Below are positions 7,217 to 16,228 of a stretch of 64,000 nucleotides of DNA, in pieces. The notes below the pieces were generated by a model, which had not been told where the DNA came from, did no database searches, and was given only the letters and a program-made list of their open reading frames with translations. The first letter of the stretch is position 1. Each line of letters begins with the position of its first letter. The stretch spans positions 1,358,767 to 1,422,766 of the forward strand of contig NZ_GL877879.1 of the NCBI RefSeq assembly GCF_000194155.1, given 5' to 3'. The translations under genes and the position numbers were made by a program. This DNA comes from Saccharopolyspora spinosa NRRL 18395 (GTDB taxonomy: Bacteria; Actinomycetota; Actinomycetes; Mycobacteriales; Pseudonocardiaceae).

Positions 7217-7425
7217 AGCAACACCTGCCCAGTGCCGTCCATTTGGGTGAGCGGACCCGGCCCGGTCGAGGGGAAGACAAACCAGTTTGCTGCTGCCCCG
7301 TCGGATGCAGCTCCCAGGTTTTCTGCGAACCGGGCCCGCGCTGGCTTCCACAATGATCAGATGCCGTTATCCTGGGAAGTGAATAAGTGTTGACAGGGGT
7401 TTGCAGAGGGGCAGCCTTGACCCAT

Positions 7426-8538
7426 ATGGGTGCCACACTCCGGGCGGCACGCGAAGGTGCTGGAGTCAGTCTCCGCGAGATGTCGCAGCGAGTTCACATG
7501 GTTTCCTCATATTTGTCTCTGCTTGAGACCGGCAAGCGACCGGTACTCCACAAGCACATAAAGGCGTACGAGCGTGCGCTAGGCGTGAAAGGACTGGCAG
7601 ACGACATGGACCGAAGATCACTACTCGTGGCGCTAGCTGCAACTGCGACAGGCGAACCGCTGGCACGACTCCTTGACGGACTGGTAGCCCCAGCGGAATC
7701 CGGGCAAGTTGGCAGGATCGAAGTCGAGGCCGTTCGGGAGGCCGCCCGGCACCACTCAGCGATGGATCTCCAGTATGGCGGCAAGGTCGCCGCAGGTGTT
7801 GCTGGCGAGTCCCTGAGGTGGGCCGTAAGCCTCTTAGATCGACCCATGACATCCGAAACCCGCAAGGCCCTTTCGAGTGCCGTGGCGTCGCTCTCGGACA
7901 GGGTTGCGTGGTCCTTCCACGATTCCGGGCTTAAGTACCAGACTCGGCGTCTGTCTGAGTTGGCGATCCGTACAAGCAGCGAGGGAAACGATCCGACCCT
8001 TACCGCACATGTTCGGCTGAACGTTGCCGCGTTCATGGAGACGATGCCGCGAGACGCGGCGGCGATGCTTACGGGAATCCCCCAAGAGAGCGGGGTCCAT
8101 CCGTTGGAGCGTGCCAATGTGGCGGCTGGAAGAGCCCTCCACCTTGGCAACGCGGGGGAGATCCGAGAAGCCAAGAACCTGCTAGGTATGGCTGAAGATC
8201 TGATCGGCAAGGATCACCCGGAAGGGTTGCCCACGTGGGCAGGATTCCTGTCGGAACCGCACCTGTGCGCGATACTGGGCGACTCGTACAAAGCGATCGG
8301 AGAGTACGAAAAGGCTGCCTCGTGCTGCCAGCAAGCCCTCAGGGGATTCGGCCCGGAGAGGGGCCGTGGGAGGGTCACGGTCATGGTCCGTCTCGGCCTG
8401 GTCCGTCTAGCGCAGGGCCGGGTCGCGGATGCACGAGAGCAGGCAGAAGCGGCCCGGCGGGCAATGACCACAGTCAACTCTGTACGGGGCAAGGAAAATT
8501 TGGACAAGCTGACAAGGCGACTCGATGTGCTGACGTAG
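7426..8538 (+). CDS. XRE-family transcriptional regulator with C-terminal TPR-like repeats
   Basis: A 370-residue protein from ATG 7426 has an N-terminal helix-turn-helix (about 1-50; LREMSQRVHMVSSYLSLLE). A long helical region with TPR-like units follows (LHLGNAGEIREAKNLLG, YEKAASCCQQALRGF, LAQGRVADAREQAEAA). This layout is that of Streptomyces-type XRE/TPR regulators that sense peptides or small ligands. TTG 7417 is an alternative start, with AGAGGGG five bases before it. GC appears lower than in helY next door. The 3' 132 bp are overlapped antisense by the gene at 8407-8742. Confidence 0.75.
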   Translation: MGATLRAAREGAGVSLREMSQRVHMVSSYLSLLETGKRPVLHKHIKAYERALGVKGLADDMDRRSLLVALAATATGEPLARLLDGLVAPAESGQVGRIEVEAVREAARHHSAMDLQYGGKVAAGVAGESLRWAVSLLDRPMTSETRKALSSAVASLSDRVAWSFHDSGLKYQTRRLSELAIRTSSEGNDPTLTAHVRLNVAAFMETMPRDAAAMLTGIPQESGVHPLERANVAAGRALHLGNAGEIREAKNLLGMAEDLIGKDHPEGLPTWAGFLSEPHLCAILGDSYKAIGEYEKAASCCQQALRGFGPERGRGRVTVMVRLGLVRLAQGRVADAREQAEAARRAMTTVNSVRGKENLDKLTRRLDVLT

Positions 8539-8742
8539 CTCATGATTCAGTGCCCGCAGTTCGGGCAGCCAGCTCCCACACCATGCCAGCGCGTGGATCT
8601 CCAACGCGTCGAGCGCTGTTTGCCCCCAGTCTGTGAGCACGTGTCCGCACTCGGGCCCGCCGATCGTGCACACCCACCAGCGCCGACCGTCGACTAGCAC
8701 CACGTCTAGCGAGAACTTCCCGGTTGCTACTGGATTGACCAT
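8407..8742 (-). CDS. Hypothetical protein, 111 residues, overlapping the XRE gene tail-to-tail
   Basis: ATG 8742 has GAGG eight bases upstream and opens MVNPVATGKFSLDVVLVDG. The core is rich in Trp, Cys and His (RRWWVCTIGGPECGHVLTDW, HALAWCGSW). The last 44 codons overlap the 3' end of the convergent regulator by 132 bp, which is unusual; either the original stop was lost or the overlap is real. No family recognised. It is transcribed towards the regulator from a promoter near the helY terminator. Confidence 0.5.
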   Translation of the reverse strand: MVNPVATGKFSLDVVLVDGRRWWVCTIGGPECGHVLTDWGQTALDALEIHALAWCGSWLPELRALNHELRQHIESPCQLVQIFLAPYRVDCGHCPPGRFCLLSCIRDPALR

Positions 8743-8837
8743 GCGCACCGCCTCAAAACAGACAACCGAGAATAACGGGCACAACGGTCAGCGCTTCCAC
8801 GAACGGGACCAGACGGTCGAGTCCAACCACAACAGCC

Positions 8838-8883
8838 CGGCCGCCCGAATCGGCCGGGCGGCGGTCACACGGCGCCGGCGGCG
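8838..8883 (-). terminator. helY 3' end and terminator hairpin (repeat B, copy 2)
   Basis: Just past the helY stop (8865-8867), CCGCCCG and CGGGCGG pair around a short AT-containing loop to give a GC-rich terminator. The whole 46-bp block recurs at 6081-6126. This copy is continuous with the helicase gene, so it is the original or restored gene end. Confidence 0.8.
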
Positions 8884-11642
8884 ACCACGCCGCGGCGGAT
8901 CGCGGTGACCGCCTTCGCCGCCGACGAACCCACCGGGTCCGCCGCCCCGACGACCTCGCGGATCTGGTCGAGCAGGTCGATGACCTGGCGGCACCAGCGG
9001 ACGAAGTCACCGGCCGACAGCTCGTGCCCGCTGGACTCGGCCGCGGTGAGGACCTTCTCCAGCGACTCGCCGCGCGCCCAGCGGAACACCGGCCAGGCGA
9101 AACCGGCGTCCGGCTCGCGGGTGCGGTCCAGCTTGTGCCGCCGCTCGTCGTCCTCCAACTCCGCCCACAGCCGCCAGGTGGTGGCCAGCGCGTCGCTGAC
9201 CGCACCGGCCGGCACCTGCGGCGCCAGTCCCTCCCGCCGCGATTCGTAGACCAGCGACGACACCACGGCCGCCAGCTCGGCAGGCCCCAGCCCGCGCCAC
9301 GCCTCGACCCGCAGGCACTCGGCAGCAAGCAGGTCCGACTCGCTGTAGAGCCGCGACAGCCGCCGCCCGTGCTGGGTGACCGCGCCCTCCGATGAGCCCG
9401 CCACCGGCAGGTAGTCCCGTTCGGTCAGCAGCGCGACGATCCGGTCGAAGGAGCGGGCCAGCGAGTGCGTGGTCGCGGCGACCTTGCGCCGCAGGTTCTC
9501 GTTCTCGCCCCGCAGCCGCTCGTACCGCTCGGCCCACCGGGCGTGGCTCTCGCGCTCGTCGCAGCCGTGGCACGGGTGCGCCTTCAACGCTCGCCGCAGC
9601 GTCGCCAGCTCCGCGTCGTCGGTCGCGTCGGAGCGCCACCGGCTGCGTCCGCCCGGAGCCTCGAGGCCGGTGTTGCGCAGCGTCGCGGCGAGGTCCCGGC
9701 GGGACTTCGGCGAGCGGGTGTCGACGTGCTTCGGCAGCTTGATCTTGCCCAGCGGCTCCACCGGCGAGGTGAAGTCGGCGACCGACAGCCGCCCCGACCA
9801 GCGGTCTTCGGTGACCACCAGCGGCCGCGGCTCGCCCAGCGGCTCCAGCCCCGGGTCGATGACCACCGCCAGCCCCGAGCGCCGCCCGGCGGGCACCGCG
9901 ATCACGTCGCCCTTGCGCAGCTTCTCCAGCGACTTCGCCGCCTCCGCGCGCCGCGACTGGCGGTTCTGCCGGGCCAGGTGCTTCTCCCGCTCGGAGATGC
10001 GGCGGCGCAGCTGGAAGTACTCGTCGAAGTCACCCAGGTGGCAGTGCATCGCCTCGGAGTAGCCCGTCAGCGCCTCGTTGTTGCGCTCCACGCGCCGGGA
10101 CAGGCCGACCACCGAGCGGTCGGCCTGGAACTGCGCGAACGACTGCTCCAGCAGTTCCCGCGCGGCGTCCTGGCCGACGCGCTGCACGAGGTTGACCGCC
10201 ATGTTGTAGCCGGGCCGGAACGACGAGCGCAGCGGGTACGTGCGGGTCGAGGCGAGCCCGGCGACCTGCTTGGGGTCGACGCCCGGCTGCCAGACGACCA
10301 CCGCGTGGCCCTCGACGTCGATGCCGCGCCGCCCGGCCCGGCCGGTGAGCTGCGTGTACTCGCCGGGGCTGAGGTCCACGTGCGACTCGCCGTTGAACTT
10401 CACCAGCCGCTCCAGCACCACCGTGCGGGCGGGCATGTTGATGCCCAGGGCCAGCGTCTCGGTGGCGAACACGGCCTTGACCAGGCCGCGGACGAACAGC
10501 TCCTCGACGGTCTCCTTGAACGCCGGCAGCAGGCCCGCGTGGTGCGCGGCCAGGCCGCGCTCCAGCGCCTCCCGCCACTCCCAGAAGCCCAGCACCGCTA
10601 GGTCGGACTCCGGCAGGTTGGCGGTGTGCTCGTCGATCACCTCACGGATCTCGTCGATCTCCGCGTCGGTGGTCAGCCGCAGCCCGGCCCGCATGCACTG
10701 GGAGACGGCCTGGTCGCAGCCGTTGCGGCTGAAGATGAACACGATCGCTGGCAGCAGCCCGGCCGCGTCCAGCCCGGTGAGCATCTCCACCCGCGACGGC
10801 GGGTAGAACCGCGGCGGGCGCGGGCCCTTGCGCTTGGCGTTCGGTGCGCCGCGCCGACCGCCGTAGGGCAGGTGCACCCGGGCCAACTGCTGGGTGTGCC
10901 GCACCAGGTTCGGGTTGATCTGCAGTTCCCGGTTCTGGGTCTCGCCGCCGAACAGGTCGAACATCCGGGGCCCGACCAGCATGTGCTGCCACAGCGGCAC
11001 CGGCCGGTGCTCGTCGACCACGACCGTGGTGTCGCCGCGCACTTCCTGCAGCCACTCGCCGAACTCCTCGGCGTTGCTGACCGTCGCCGATAGGCTCGCC
11101 ACCTGCACGTACTCCGGCAGGTGCAGGATCACTTCCTCCCACACCGCGCCGCGGAAGCGGTCGGCGAGGTAGTGCACCTCGTCCATCACGACGTAGCCGA
11201 GCTGGTCCAGGCTGCGGGAGCCCGCGTAGAGCATGTTGCGCAGCACCTCGGTGGTCATCACGACCACCTGCGCCTCGCCGTTGATCGAGGTGTCGCCGGT
11301 CAGCAGCCCGACCGCGTCGCTACCGTGCCGCTCGCACAGGTCGGCGTACTTCTGGTTGGACAGCGCCTTGATCGGCGTGGTGTAGAAGCACTTCCGGCCC
11401 TCCTTGAGCGCGAGGTGCACGGCGAACTCGCCGACCACGGTCTTTCCGGCCCCGGTGGGTGCGCACACCAGCACGCCGCGCCCGGCCTCCAGGGCCTGGC
11501 AGGCGGTGCGCTGGAACGGGTCGAGCTCGAAGGACAGCTCGCCCGCGAACTCGGCCAACTGGGGGTGCGCGGTGCGACGGGCGTGCGCCGAGAAGGCGTC
11601 GGCCGGGGACGGCTTGGTGGGGTACGAACGGCTGGCAGCCAC
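8865..11642 (-). CDS. helY: Ski2/Mtr4-like DEAD/DEAH-box helicase (HelY)
   Basis: A 925-residue superfamily 2 helicase, close in length to mycobacterial HelY. Visible motifs are LDPFQRTACQALE, Walker A APTGAGKT (61-68), TTPIKALSNQK, DEVHY (154-158), SATVSN (185-190) and the second-lobe QLTGRAGRRGID. A ratchet/helical C-terminal region follows with a CHGCDERESHARW segment. The family acts on RNA or structured nucleic acid; the substrate in actinobacteria is uncertain. The gene lies next to the dagK/tat/paf block as in mycobacteria and ends at the terminator used as a possible integration site. Confidence 0.92.
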   Translation of the reverse strand: MAASRSYPTKPSPADAFSAHARRTAHPQLAEFAGELSFELDPFQRTACQALEAGRGVLVCAPTGAGKTVVGEFAVHLALKEGRKCFYTTPIKALSNQKYADLCERHGSDAVGLLTGDTSINGEAQVVVMTTEVLRNMLYAGSRSLDQLGYVVMDEVHYLADRFRGAVWEEVILHLPEYVQVASLSATVSNAEEFGEWLQEVRGDTTVVVDEHRPVPLWQHMLVGPRMFDLFGGETQNRELQINPNLVRHTQQLARVHLPYGGRRGAPNAKRKGPRPPRFYPPSRVEMLTGLDAAGLLPAIVFIFSRNGCDQAVSQCMRAGLRLTTDAEIDEIREVIDEHTANLPESDLAVLGFWEWREALERGLAAHHAGLLPAFKETVEELFVRGLVKAVFATETLALGINMPARTVVLERLVKFNGESHVDLSPGEYTQLTGRAGRRGIDVEGHAVVVWQPGVDPKQVAGLASTRTYPLRSSFRPGYNMAVNLVQRVGQDAARELLEQSFAQFQADRSVVGLSRRVERNNEALTGYSEAMHCHLGDFDEYFQLRRRISEREKHLARQNRQSRRAEAAKSLEKLRKGDVIAVPAGRRSGLAVVIDPGLEPLGEPRPLVVTEDRWSGRLSVADFTSPVEPLGKIKLPKHVDTRSPKSRRDLAATLRNTGLEAPGGRSRWRSDATDDAELATLRRALKAHPCHGCDERESHARWAERYERLRGENENLRRKVAATTHSLARSFDRIVALLTERDYLPVAGSSEGAVTQHGRRLSRLYSESDLLAAECLRVEAWRGLGPAELAAVVSSLVYESRREGLAPQVPAGAVSDALATTWRLWAELEDDERRHKLDRTREPDAGFAWPVFRWARGESLEKVLTAAESSGHELSAGDFVRWCRQVIDLLDQIREVVGAADPVGSSAAKAVTAIRRGVVAAGAV

Positions 11643-11748
11643 ACCCCAAGGCTTTCACATCGCACCGACGTGCGTCGCAGCCCCAGCGCCAGGAGCCATG
11701 CGCACCCCATCACAACCCTGTTTCCAGGCTCGTCTTGCGCAGGCCGGG

Positions 11749-12674
11749 TCAGGAACCCACCACTGTGAGTGCGCCGGGAACGCAGCGCATGCTCAGCGGC
11801 AGGCGGGCCTGCGGTTCTCCGTCGGCGTACGCCAGCCAGCCGTTCTCGCCGCCCAGCCGCACCCGCTGCGCCCGCAGCGTGCACACCGCCGGGTGCTCCA
11901 CGTGCCGCCCCGTGCGCAGCGACGGCAGGACCCGCACCAGGTCGCGGCGGGTTACCTCGCCGACCACCGTCAGGTCGAACAGCCCGTCGGCCGCATCGGC
12001 ATCCGGGCAGACCGGAATGCCGCCGCCGTAGCAGGGCGTGTTGCCGACCGCGACCAGCGTGGCGGTCAGCTCTGTCGTGCCGGTCTCGGTCTCCACCCGC
12101 AGCGGCATCGGGCACAGGCCCACCAGTTCCCGCACCACCGCCAGGTCGTACCGGCGCTGCCCGCGCGGCCAGCGCATCCGGTTCGCACGCGCGTTGACCC
12201 GCGAGTCGAACCCGGCGCACAGCACCGTCGCGAACCAGCCCCCGCCGGTGACCTTGCCGAGATCGATGCGGCGGAGGCGTTGTGCGCGCAACGCATCCGC
12301 CACGGCGCGCCCCGCCTCGATGGGCGATTTCAATGGAAATCGGACCTTCGAAATCGCGCAACACCGGAGTCGGGCGGAACGCCGAGCCCACGGGCCAGGT
12401 CGTTGCCGGTCCCGGCCGGGATCAGGGCCAACGCTGTCGCGGACTCCGCGCACGCCTGCACCGCGAGGTGCGCAACGCCGTCGCCACCGACCACGGCGAG
12501 CACGTCGGCCCCGTCGGCAACCGCCCGCTTCGCGGCGTCGGCGGTGCTGCGGGCATCAGCGGCGAGCACCGTCCGCACGTCGCAAACGCCGCGAAGGTGG
12601 CCGACGATTTCGCCGACCAACTTCGCGGAAAGTCCACCACCGGCGGCAGGGTTGATCAACAGGACGCAGCGCAC
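11749..12674 (-). pseudogene. Diacylglycerol/lipid kinase gene broken by a frameshift
   Basis: The N-terminal frame (GTG 12674 to stop 12330) encodes LLINPAAGGG, VVGGDGVAHLAV and LIPAGTGNDLARGLGVPPDS, the nucleotide-binding half of a DAG kinase. The rest (EAGRAVADALRAQRLRRIDL ... VLCAGFDSRVN ... VAVGNTPCYGGG) lies in another frame down to 11749. The shift coincides with an extra block of about 40 bp near 12322-12362 that carries a palindrome. Without the block the two halves would join at ...VPPDS/PIEAG.... A functional kinase is unlikely unless frameshifting occurs. Another DAG kinase domain is present at 19766-21244. Confidence 0.8.
12324..12362. repeat. Short palindromic insert inside the DAG kinase gene
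   Basis: GCGATTTC (12324-12331) pairs with GAAATCGC (12350-12357), and an inner CGATTTC-AATG-GAAATCG hairpin (12325-12342) offers an alternative fold. The block has no counterpart in intact DAG kinases and shifts the frame. It looks like a small mobile hairpin element; I cannot check for other copies outside the window. Confidence 0.55.
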
Positions 12675-12717
12675 GAGGGAGCATCTTCGCCCACCGGACC
12701 CGAGTTGGCCAGCAAAA

Positions 12718-13674
12718 TCAGGTCACGTCGTCGTGCTGCTTCGGGCTCGGCGACGGCGTGCTGTCCAGTTCGGAGGCCCGGAAGTCGATCTTCGAAGCCT
12801 CGTCCGGGCTCAGGCCCTCCAGGCCCTGGCCTTCGAGCTTCTTGGCCCGGCGCTTGTCGTTGACCCGGCAGATCAGCATCGCGATGGCGAACAGCACGCA
12901 CAGCGCGGTCGCCAGCGCCAGCATCGAGAACGGGTCCTGCCCGGGCGTCGCGATCGCGGCGAACACGAACAGCGCGAAGACCAGCCCCCGCCACCAGCTC
13001 TTCAGCTTGGTGTAGCTGACTATCCCGGCCAGGTTGAGCATCACCAGGATCAGCGGCAGCTCGAAGCTGACGCCGAAGATCATCAGCAGCAGCAGCATGA
13101 AGCTGATGTACTTGCCACCGGTGAGCGCGGTGAAGAACGCGTCCCCGCCGAACCCGGACATGAACCCCAGCGCCGTCGGCAGGATGAAGTACGCCAACAC
13201 CGCCCCGGCGACGAACAGCACGGTCGCGCAGCTAACGAACAGCCGGGCGAACTTGCGCTCCTTGGCGTACAGCCCGGGCGTGATGAACGCCCACAACTGG
13301 TAGAGCCACACCGGGCTGAACAGCACCGCGCCGACCGACACGCCGACCTTCAGCGTCAGCATGAAGATCTCGAACGGCTCGGTCTGCAACAGCTGGCACG
13401 TCCCGTTCGGGCTCAGCCGCTGGGTGACCGGCAGCTGGCAGTACGGTTCGAGCAGCACATCGCTGAGCGTGGGCAGCCCGAAGACCGAGTGGGAGAACCA
13501 CCAGATCCCCAACATCGCGCCGACGACCACCGCCACGACGGCCACGCCCAACCGGTACCGCAGCTCGTAGAGGTGATCGACGAGCGTCATGATGCCATCG
13601 GGGTTGTGCCTGCGCCCCCACCGACGGCGATCCTTGCGGAACGGGTTCAGGCGCCCCACTGCACTGGCACCCAC
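12718..13674 (-). CDS. tatC: Sec-independent protein translocase TatC
   Basis: A 318-residue inner-membrane protein with six hydrophobic segments and the TatC hallmark MTLVDHLYELRYRLG in the N-terminal cytoplasmic region. FSPVWLYQLWAFITPGLYAKE follows after the first periplasmic loop. TatC forms the twin-arginine receptor. The long charged C-terminal tail (KKLEGQGLEGLSPDE...) is common in actinobacteria. The start is GTG 13674; a later start at MTLVDH is possible. tatA lies 20 bp upstream. Confidence 0.93.
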   Translation of the reverse strand: MGASAVGRLNPFRKDRRRWGRRHNPDGIMTLVDHLYELRYRLGVAVVAVVVGAMLGIWWFSHSVFGLPTLSDVLLEPYCQLPVTQRLSPNGTCQLLQTEPFEIFMLTLKVGVSVGAVLFSPVWLYQLWAFITPGLYAKERKFARLFVSCATVLFVAGAVLAYFILPTALGFMSGFGGDAFFTALTGGKYISFMLLLLMIFGVSFELPLILVMLNLAGIVSYTKLKSWWRGLVFALFVFAAIATPGQDPFSMLALATALCVLFAIAMLICRVNDKRRAKKLEGQGLEGLSPDEASKIDFRASELDSTPSPSPKQHDDVT

Positions 13675-13694
13675 CTTGTCGTTCCCGTCCTCAG

Positions 13695-13967
13695 TCAGTT
13701 CTTGGAGTCGTTGCGCTGCTTTTCGTCGAACGCGGACGTGGCCGGGGGCGCGCTGGACTCACCGGAGGTCAGCTCCGGCTTCGGCTCCCGCTCGGCCGTC
13801 TCCTTCTTGGCCGCTTCCTCATCGGCCTTCATGCCGCGCGCCTCTGCCTTGAAGACGCGAGCCGACTGGCCGAGCGAACGGGCCATCTGCGGAAGCTTGG
13901 TGGCCCCGAAGAGGAGCACCAAGACCAAGACGATGAGAATCAGTTCCCAGCCACCTGGCAAACCCAT
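13695..13967 (-). CDS. tatA: Twin-arginine translocase subunit TatA
   Basis: A 90-residue protein with one N-terminal membrane helix (GGWELILIVLVLVLLFGATK), the FG hinge, an amphipathic helix (LPQMARSLGQSARVFKAEA) and an acidic tail. It polymerises to form the Tat pore with TatC, encoded 20 bp downstream. The tatA-tatC pair next to pafBC is the conserved actinobacterial order. Confidence 0.93.
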   Translation of the reverse strand: MGLPGGWELILIVLVLVLLFGATKLPQMARSLGQSARVFKAEARGMKADEEAAKKETAEREPKPELTSGESSAPPATSAFDEKQRNDSKN

Positions 13968-14045
13968 TCGAGTCCAACCTTTCGTGATGTCCCTGCTGGC
14001 GCAATGGTACGCAAGGCAGGGGCCGGCAAACAGGGCTGTTGCGCA

Positions 14046-14246
14046 TCACCGGGTGCGACGTTGGGCGAACGCCACCTTCAGACCGGCCACGCGTGCCTTC
14101 ACCAGGCCGCTGCGATCACCGAAGTCGTGGAAGACCTGCCGCTGCACGGCCTTGAACCTGCGCAGCTCCCGGAACAACCGGATCAGCAGCCATGCGAGCA
14201 GGACCAGGCCGACGGCCAGCAGGACAAGACTCCACGTGTAAGGCAC
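14046..14246 (-). CDS. Small single-pass membrane protein, 66 residues
   Basis: From GTG 14246 the protein has one N-terminal transmembrane helix (WSLVLLAVGLVLLAWLLIRL) and a basic cytoplasmic tail with FRELRRFKAVQRQVF. It lies between pafC and tatA in the same direction, 18 bp after pafC. Comparable small proteins occur at this spot in related actinobacteria (from memory), but no function is known. Confidence 0.65.
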   Translation of the reverse strand: MPYTWSLVLLAVGLVLLAWLLIRLFRELRRFKAVQRQVFHDFGDRSGLVKARVAGLKVAFAQRRTR

Positions 14247-14264
14247 GGCGTCACCGTAGCGGGC

Positions 14265-15236
14265 TCAAGTGGACGGGAGATGACGCGCCCGTGCCAACGC
14301 GTCTTTCGCGCGTTGACGCACGCCACATGCCAGCTCGTCGGGGCTGAGCACCCGCACCTGGCCGCCCAGGCCCAGCAGCAGCCGGGCCATCCACGACCGG
14401 TCCGAGTACCGCATCCGCACCCGGGCCCGCCCCCGCGGCAGCTCGACCAGCTCGTCCACCGGGTAGTACTCGGCCACCCAGCGCGCGTCGGGCTCCAGCT
14501 CCAACTCGGCGACGAACTGGTCCGGGGCCGGCCGGAACAGCCCCGCCGACAGGTCGGTCGGCTCGGCCTCCGACGGCGGTTGCGCGGCCTCGTCCAGCAC
14601 CTCGACGTCGTCGATGCGGTCCAGCCGGAACATCCGCACCCCGGCCGCGCTGCGGCACCAGGCCTCCAAGTAGCTGCGCCCGTCGATGAGCAGCAGTCGC
14701 ATCGGATCCACGATCCGCTCGCTGATGTCGTCGCGGGAGGCGGTGTAGTAGCGCATCCGCACCGCGCGGCGGCGGGTCGTAGCGTCCTGCACCGCCGAGC
14801 GCACTCCCGGCCGCACCGCGCCTTCCCGGCCCTCCAGCCCGACCACCACGCCTGCCGGGCGCGCCTGCCCGACGGCGTCCTCCACCTTCGCCAGGGTGCG
14901 CTGCACGGCGTCGGTGTCGGTGATGCCCGGGGTGTCGGCCAGCGCCCGCAGCGCCACCAGCAGCGCCGTGGCCTCGGATGCGGTGAGCCGCAGCGGGCGC
15001 CGCATGCCCGCGTCGTAGGTGACGGTGATCGAGTCGCTCTCGAAAGACAGGTCGATCAGGTCGCCGGGCCCGTAACCCGGCAGCCCGCACATCCACAGCA
15101 GCTCCAGGTCCTTGCGCAGCTGCTGCTCGGTGACGCCGAAGTCGCCCGCGGCGTCGGCGATCGGGATGCCCGGGCGGCTCAGCAGGTACGGCACCAGCGC
15201 CAGCAGCCTCGGCAGCCGCTCGGTCGCGCTCGTCAT
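14265..15236 (-). CDS. pafC: WYL-domain transcriptional activator PafC
   Basis: A 323-residue protein with an N-terminal winged HTH (RLPRLLALVPYLLSRPGIPI, then LRKDLELLWMCGLPGY), a WYL sensor domain (YYTASRDDISERIVDPMRLL, YLEAWCRSAAGVRMFRLDRI) and a WCX C-terminus. With PafB it forms the heterodimeric activator of the mycobacterial DNA-damage (LexA-independent) response; despite the name it is not a Pup ligase. The ATG overlaps the pafB stop (ATGA). Confidence 0.92.
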   Translation of the reverse strand: MTSATERLPRLLALVPYLLSRPGIPIADAAGDFGVTEQQLRKDLELLWMCGLPGYGPGDLIDLSFESDSITVTYDAGMRRPLRLTASEATALLVALRALADTPGITDTDAVQRTLAKVEDAVGQARPAGVVVGLEGREGAVRPGVRSAVQDATTRRRAVRMRYYTASRDDISERIVDPMRLLLIDGRSYLEAWCRSAAGVRMFRLDRIDDVEVLDEAAQPPSEAEPTDLSAGLFRPAPDQFVAELELEPDARWVAEYYPVDELVELPRGRARVRMRYSDRSWMARLLLGLGGQVRVLSPDELACGVRQRAKDALARARHLPST

Positions 15237-16228
15237 CGGCCCTCCTGGTCGAACCCGCGTTCCTGGTCGACGACGTCCAGGTGGATCTCGTGCACCGTCT
15301 TGCGCAGCGTGTCCGGCTCCAGCACCGCGACGTCCGGCCCGTATCCAGCGAGCCAGCTCGCCGCCGACTCGGGGAAGAGCAGGTCCAGCTCCAGCACGTC
15401 ACCCGCATCGCCGCCGAGCTCCATCTGCTCGACGACGGTCGCCCGGCGCCGCAAGCCCTGCGCACGACCGGCCGCGACCCACACCCGCGCGAGCGTGCTG
15501 GGTGGGGGCTCGCGCTGCTCGCCGGCCACCAGCCGCAGCAGGTCGGTGTCCGGCGGCCGCTGCACCTGACCGGCCGGGCCGACCGCCTTGGCCTGCCCCA
15601 GGATCCGGGACAGCCGGAAACAGCGCGGCGCCTGCCGGTCGCGGTCGTGCCCGACCAGGTACCAGCGGCCGCGCCAGGACACCACGCCCCACGGTTCGAC
15701 CGTCCGGCGGTGCACGTCCGGGCTGCTCGGGCGCCGGTAGTCGAACTCCGCCACGCGCCCGGCTTGCACCGCCGCCAGCAGCGACGCGAAGGCGGGTTCG
15801 CTGGTGCGCACTTTCGGCTCGACCGCCGCCGAGGAGCGCTCGTCGACGTCGACCCCGGCGGCGCGCAGCTTCAGCAGGGCGCCGCGGGCCGCCGAGGTGA
15901 ACTCCGGGGAGTCCCACAGCCGCACCGCGAGGGCGACCGCGGCCGCTTCGTCTGGCTCCAGGTCGATGTCGCCGAGCTCGTAGTCGCGGCGGGCGATGCG
16001 GTACCCGTCGGCGGAGTCGAAGGCGGAGTTCCGCCCGGTCTCCAGCGGGATCCCCAGGTCGCGCAGTTCGGCCTTGTCGCGTTCGAAGGTCCGGAAGAAG
16101 GCCTCGCCGGTGGGCGCGCCGGCATAGCCCGGCACGATCGCCCTAATCCGCTCCGCAGTGAGGTACTGGCGGGTCGACAGGAGACACAGCACCAGGTTCA
16201 CCAAGCGTTCAGCGCGCACAGTGGCCAC
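15233..16228 (-). CDS. pafB: WYL-domain transcriptional activator PafB
   Basis: A 331-residue partner of PafC with the same layout: HTH (ERLVNLVLCLLSTRQYLTAE, DKAELRDLGIPLE), WYL domain (RRTVEPWGVVSWRGRWYLVG) and WCX domain. It starts at GTG 16228. In mycobacteria pafA precedes pafB directly. Here a convergent SUKH-domain gene has been placed between pafA and pafB, so pafBC must use its own promoter in the 16229-16549 interval. Confidence 0.92.
   Translation of the reverse strand: MATVRAERLVNLVLCLLSTRQYLTAERIRAIVPGYAGAPTGEAFFRTFERDKAELRDLGIPLETGRNSAFDSADGYRIARRDYELGDIDLEPDEAAAVALAVRLWDSPEFTSAARGALLKLRAAGVDVDERSSAAVEPKVRTSEPAFASLLAAVQAGRVAEFDYRRPSSPDVHRRTVEPWGVVSWRGRWYLVGHDRDRQAPRCFRLSRILGQAKAVGPAGQVQRPPDTDLLRLVAGEQREPPPSTLARVWVAAGRAQGLRRRATVVEQMELGGDAGDVLELDLLFPESAASWLAGYGPDVAVLEPDTLRKTVHEIHLDVVDQERGFDQEGR

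Noticed and set aside
14265-16228. PafB/PafC as parts of the Pup ligase
   Set aside because: They have HTH and WYL domains and are transcription activators; only PafA has the ligase fold.
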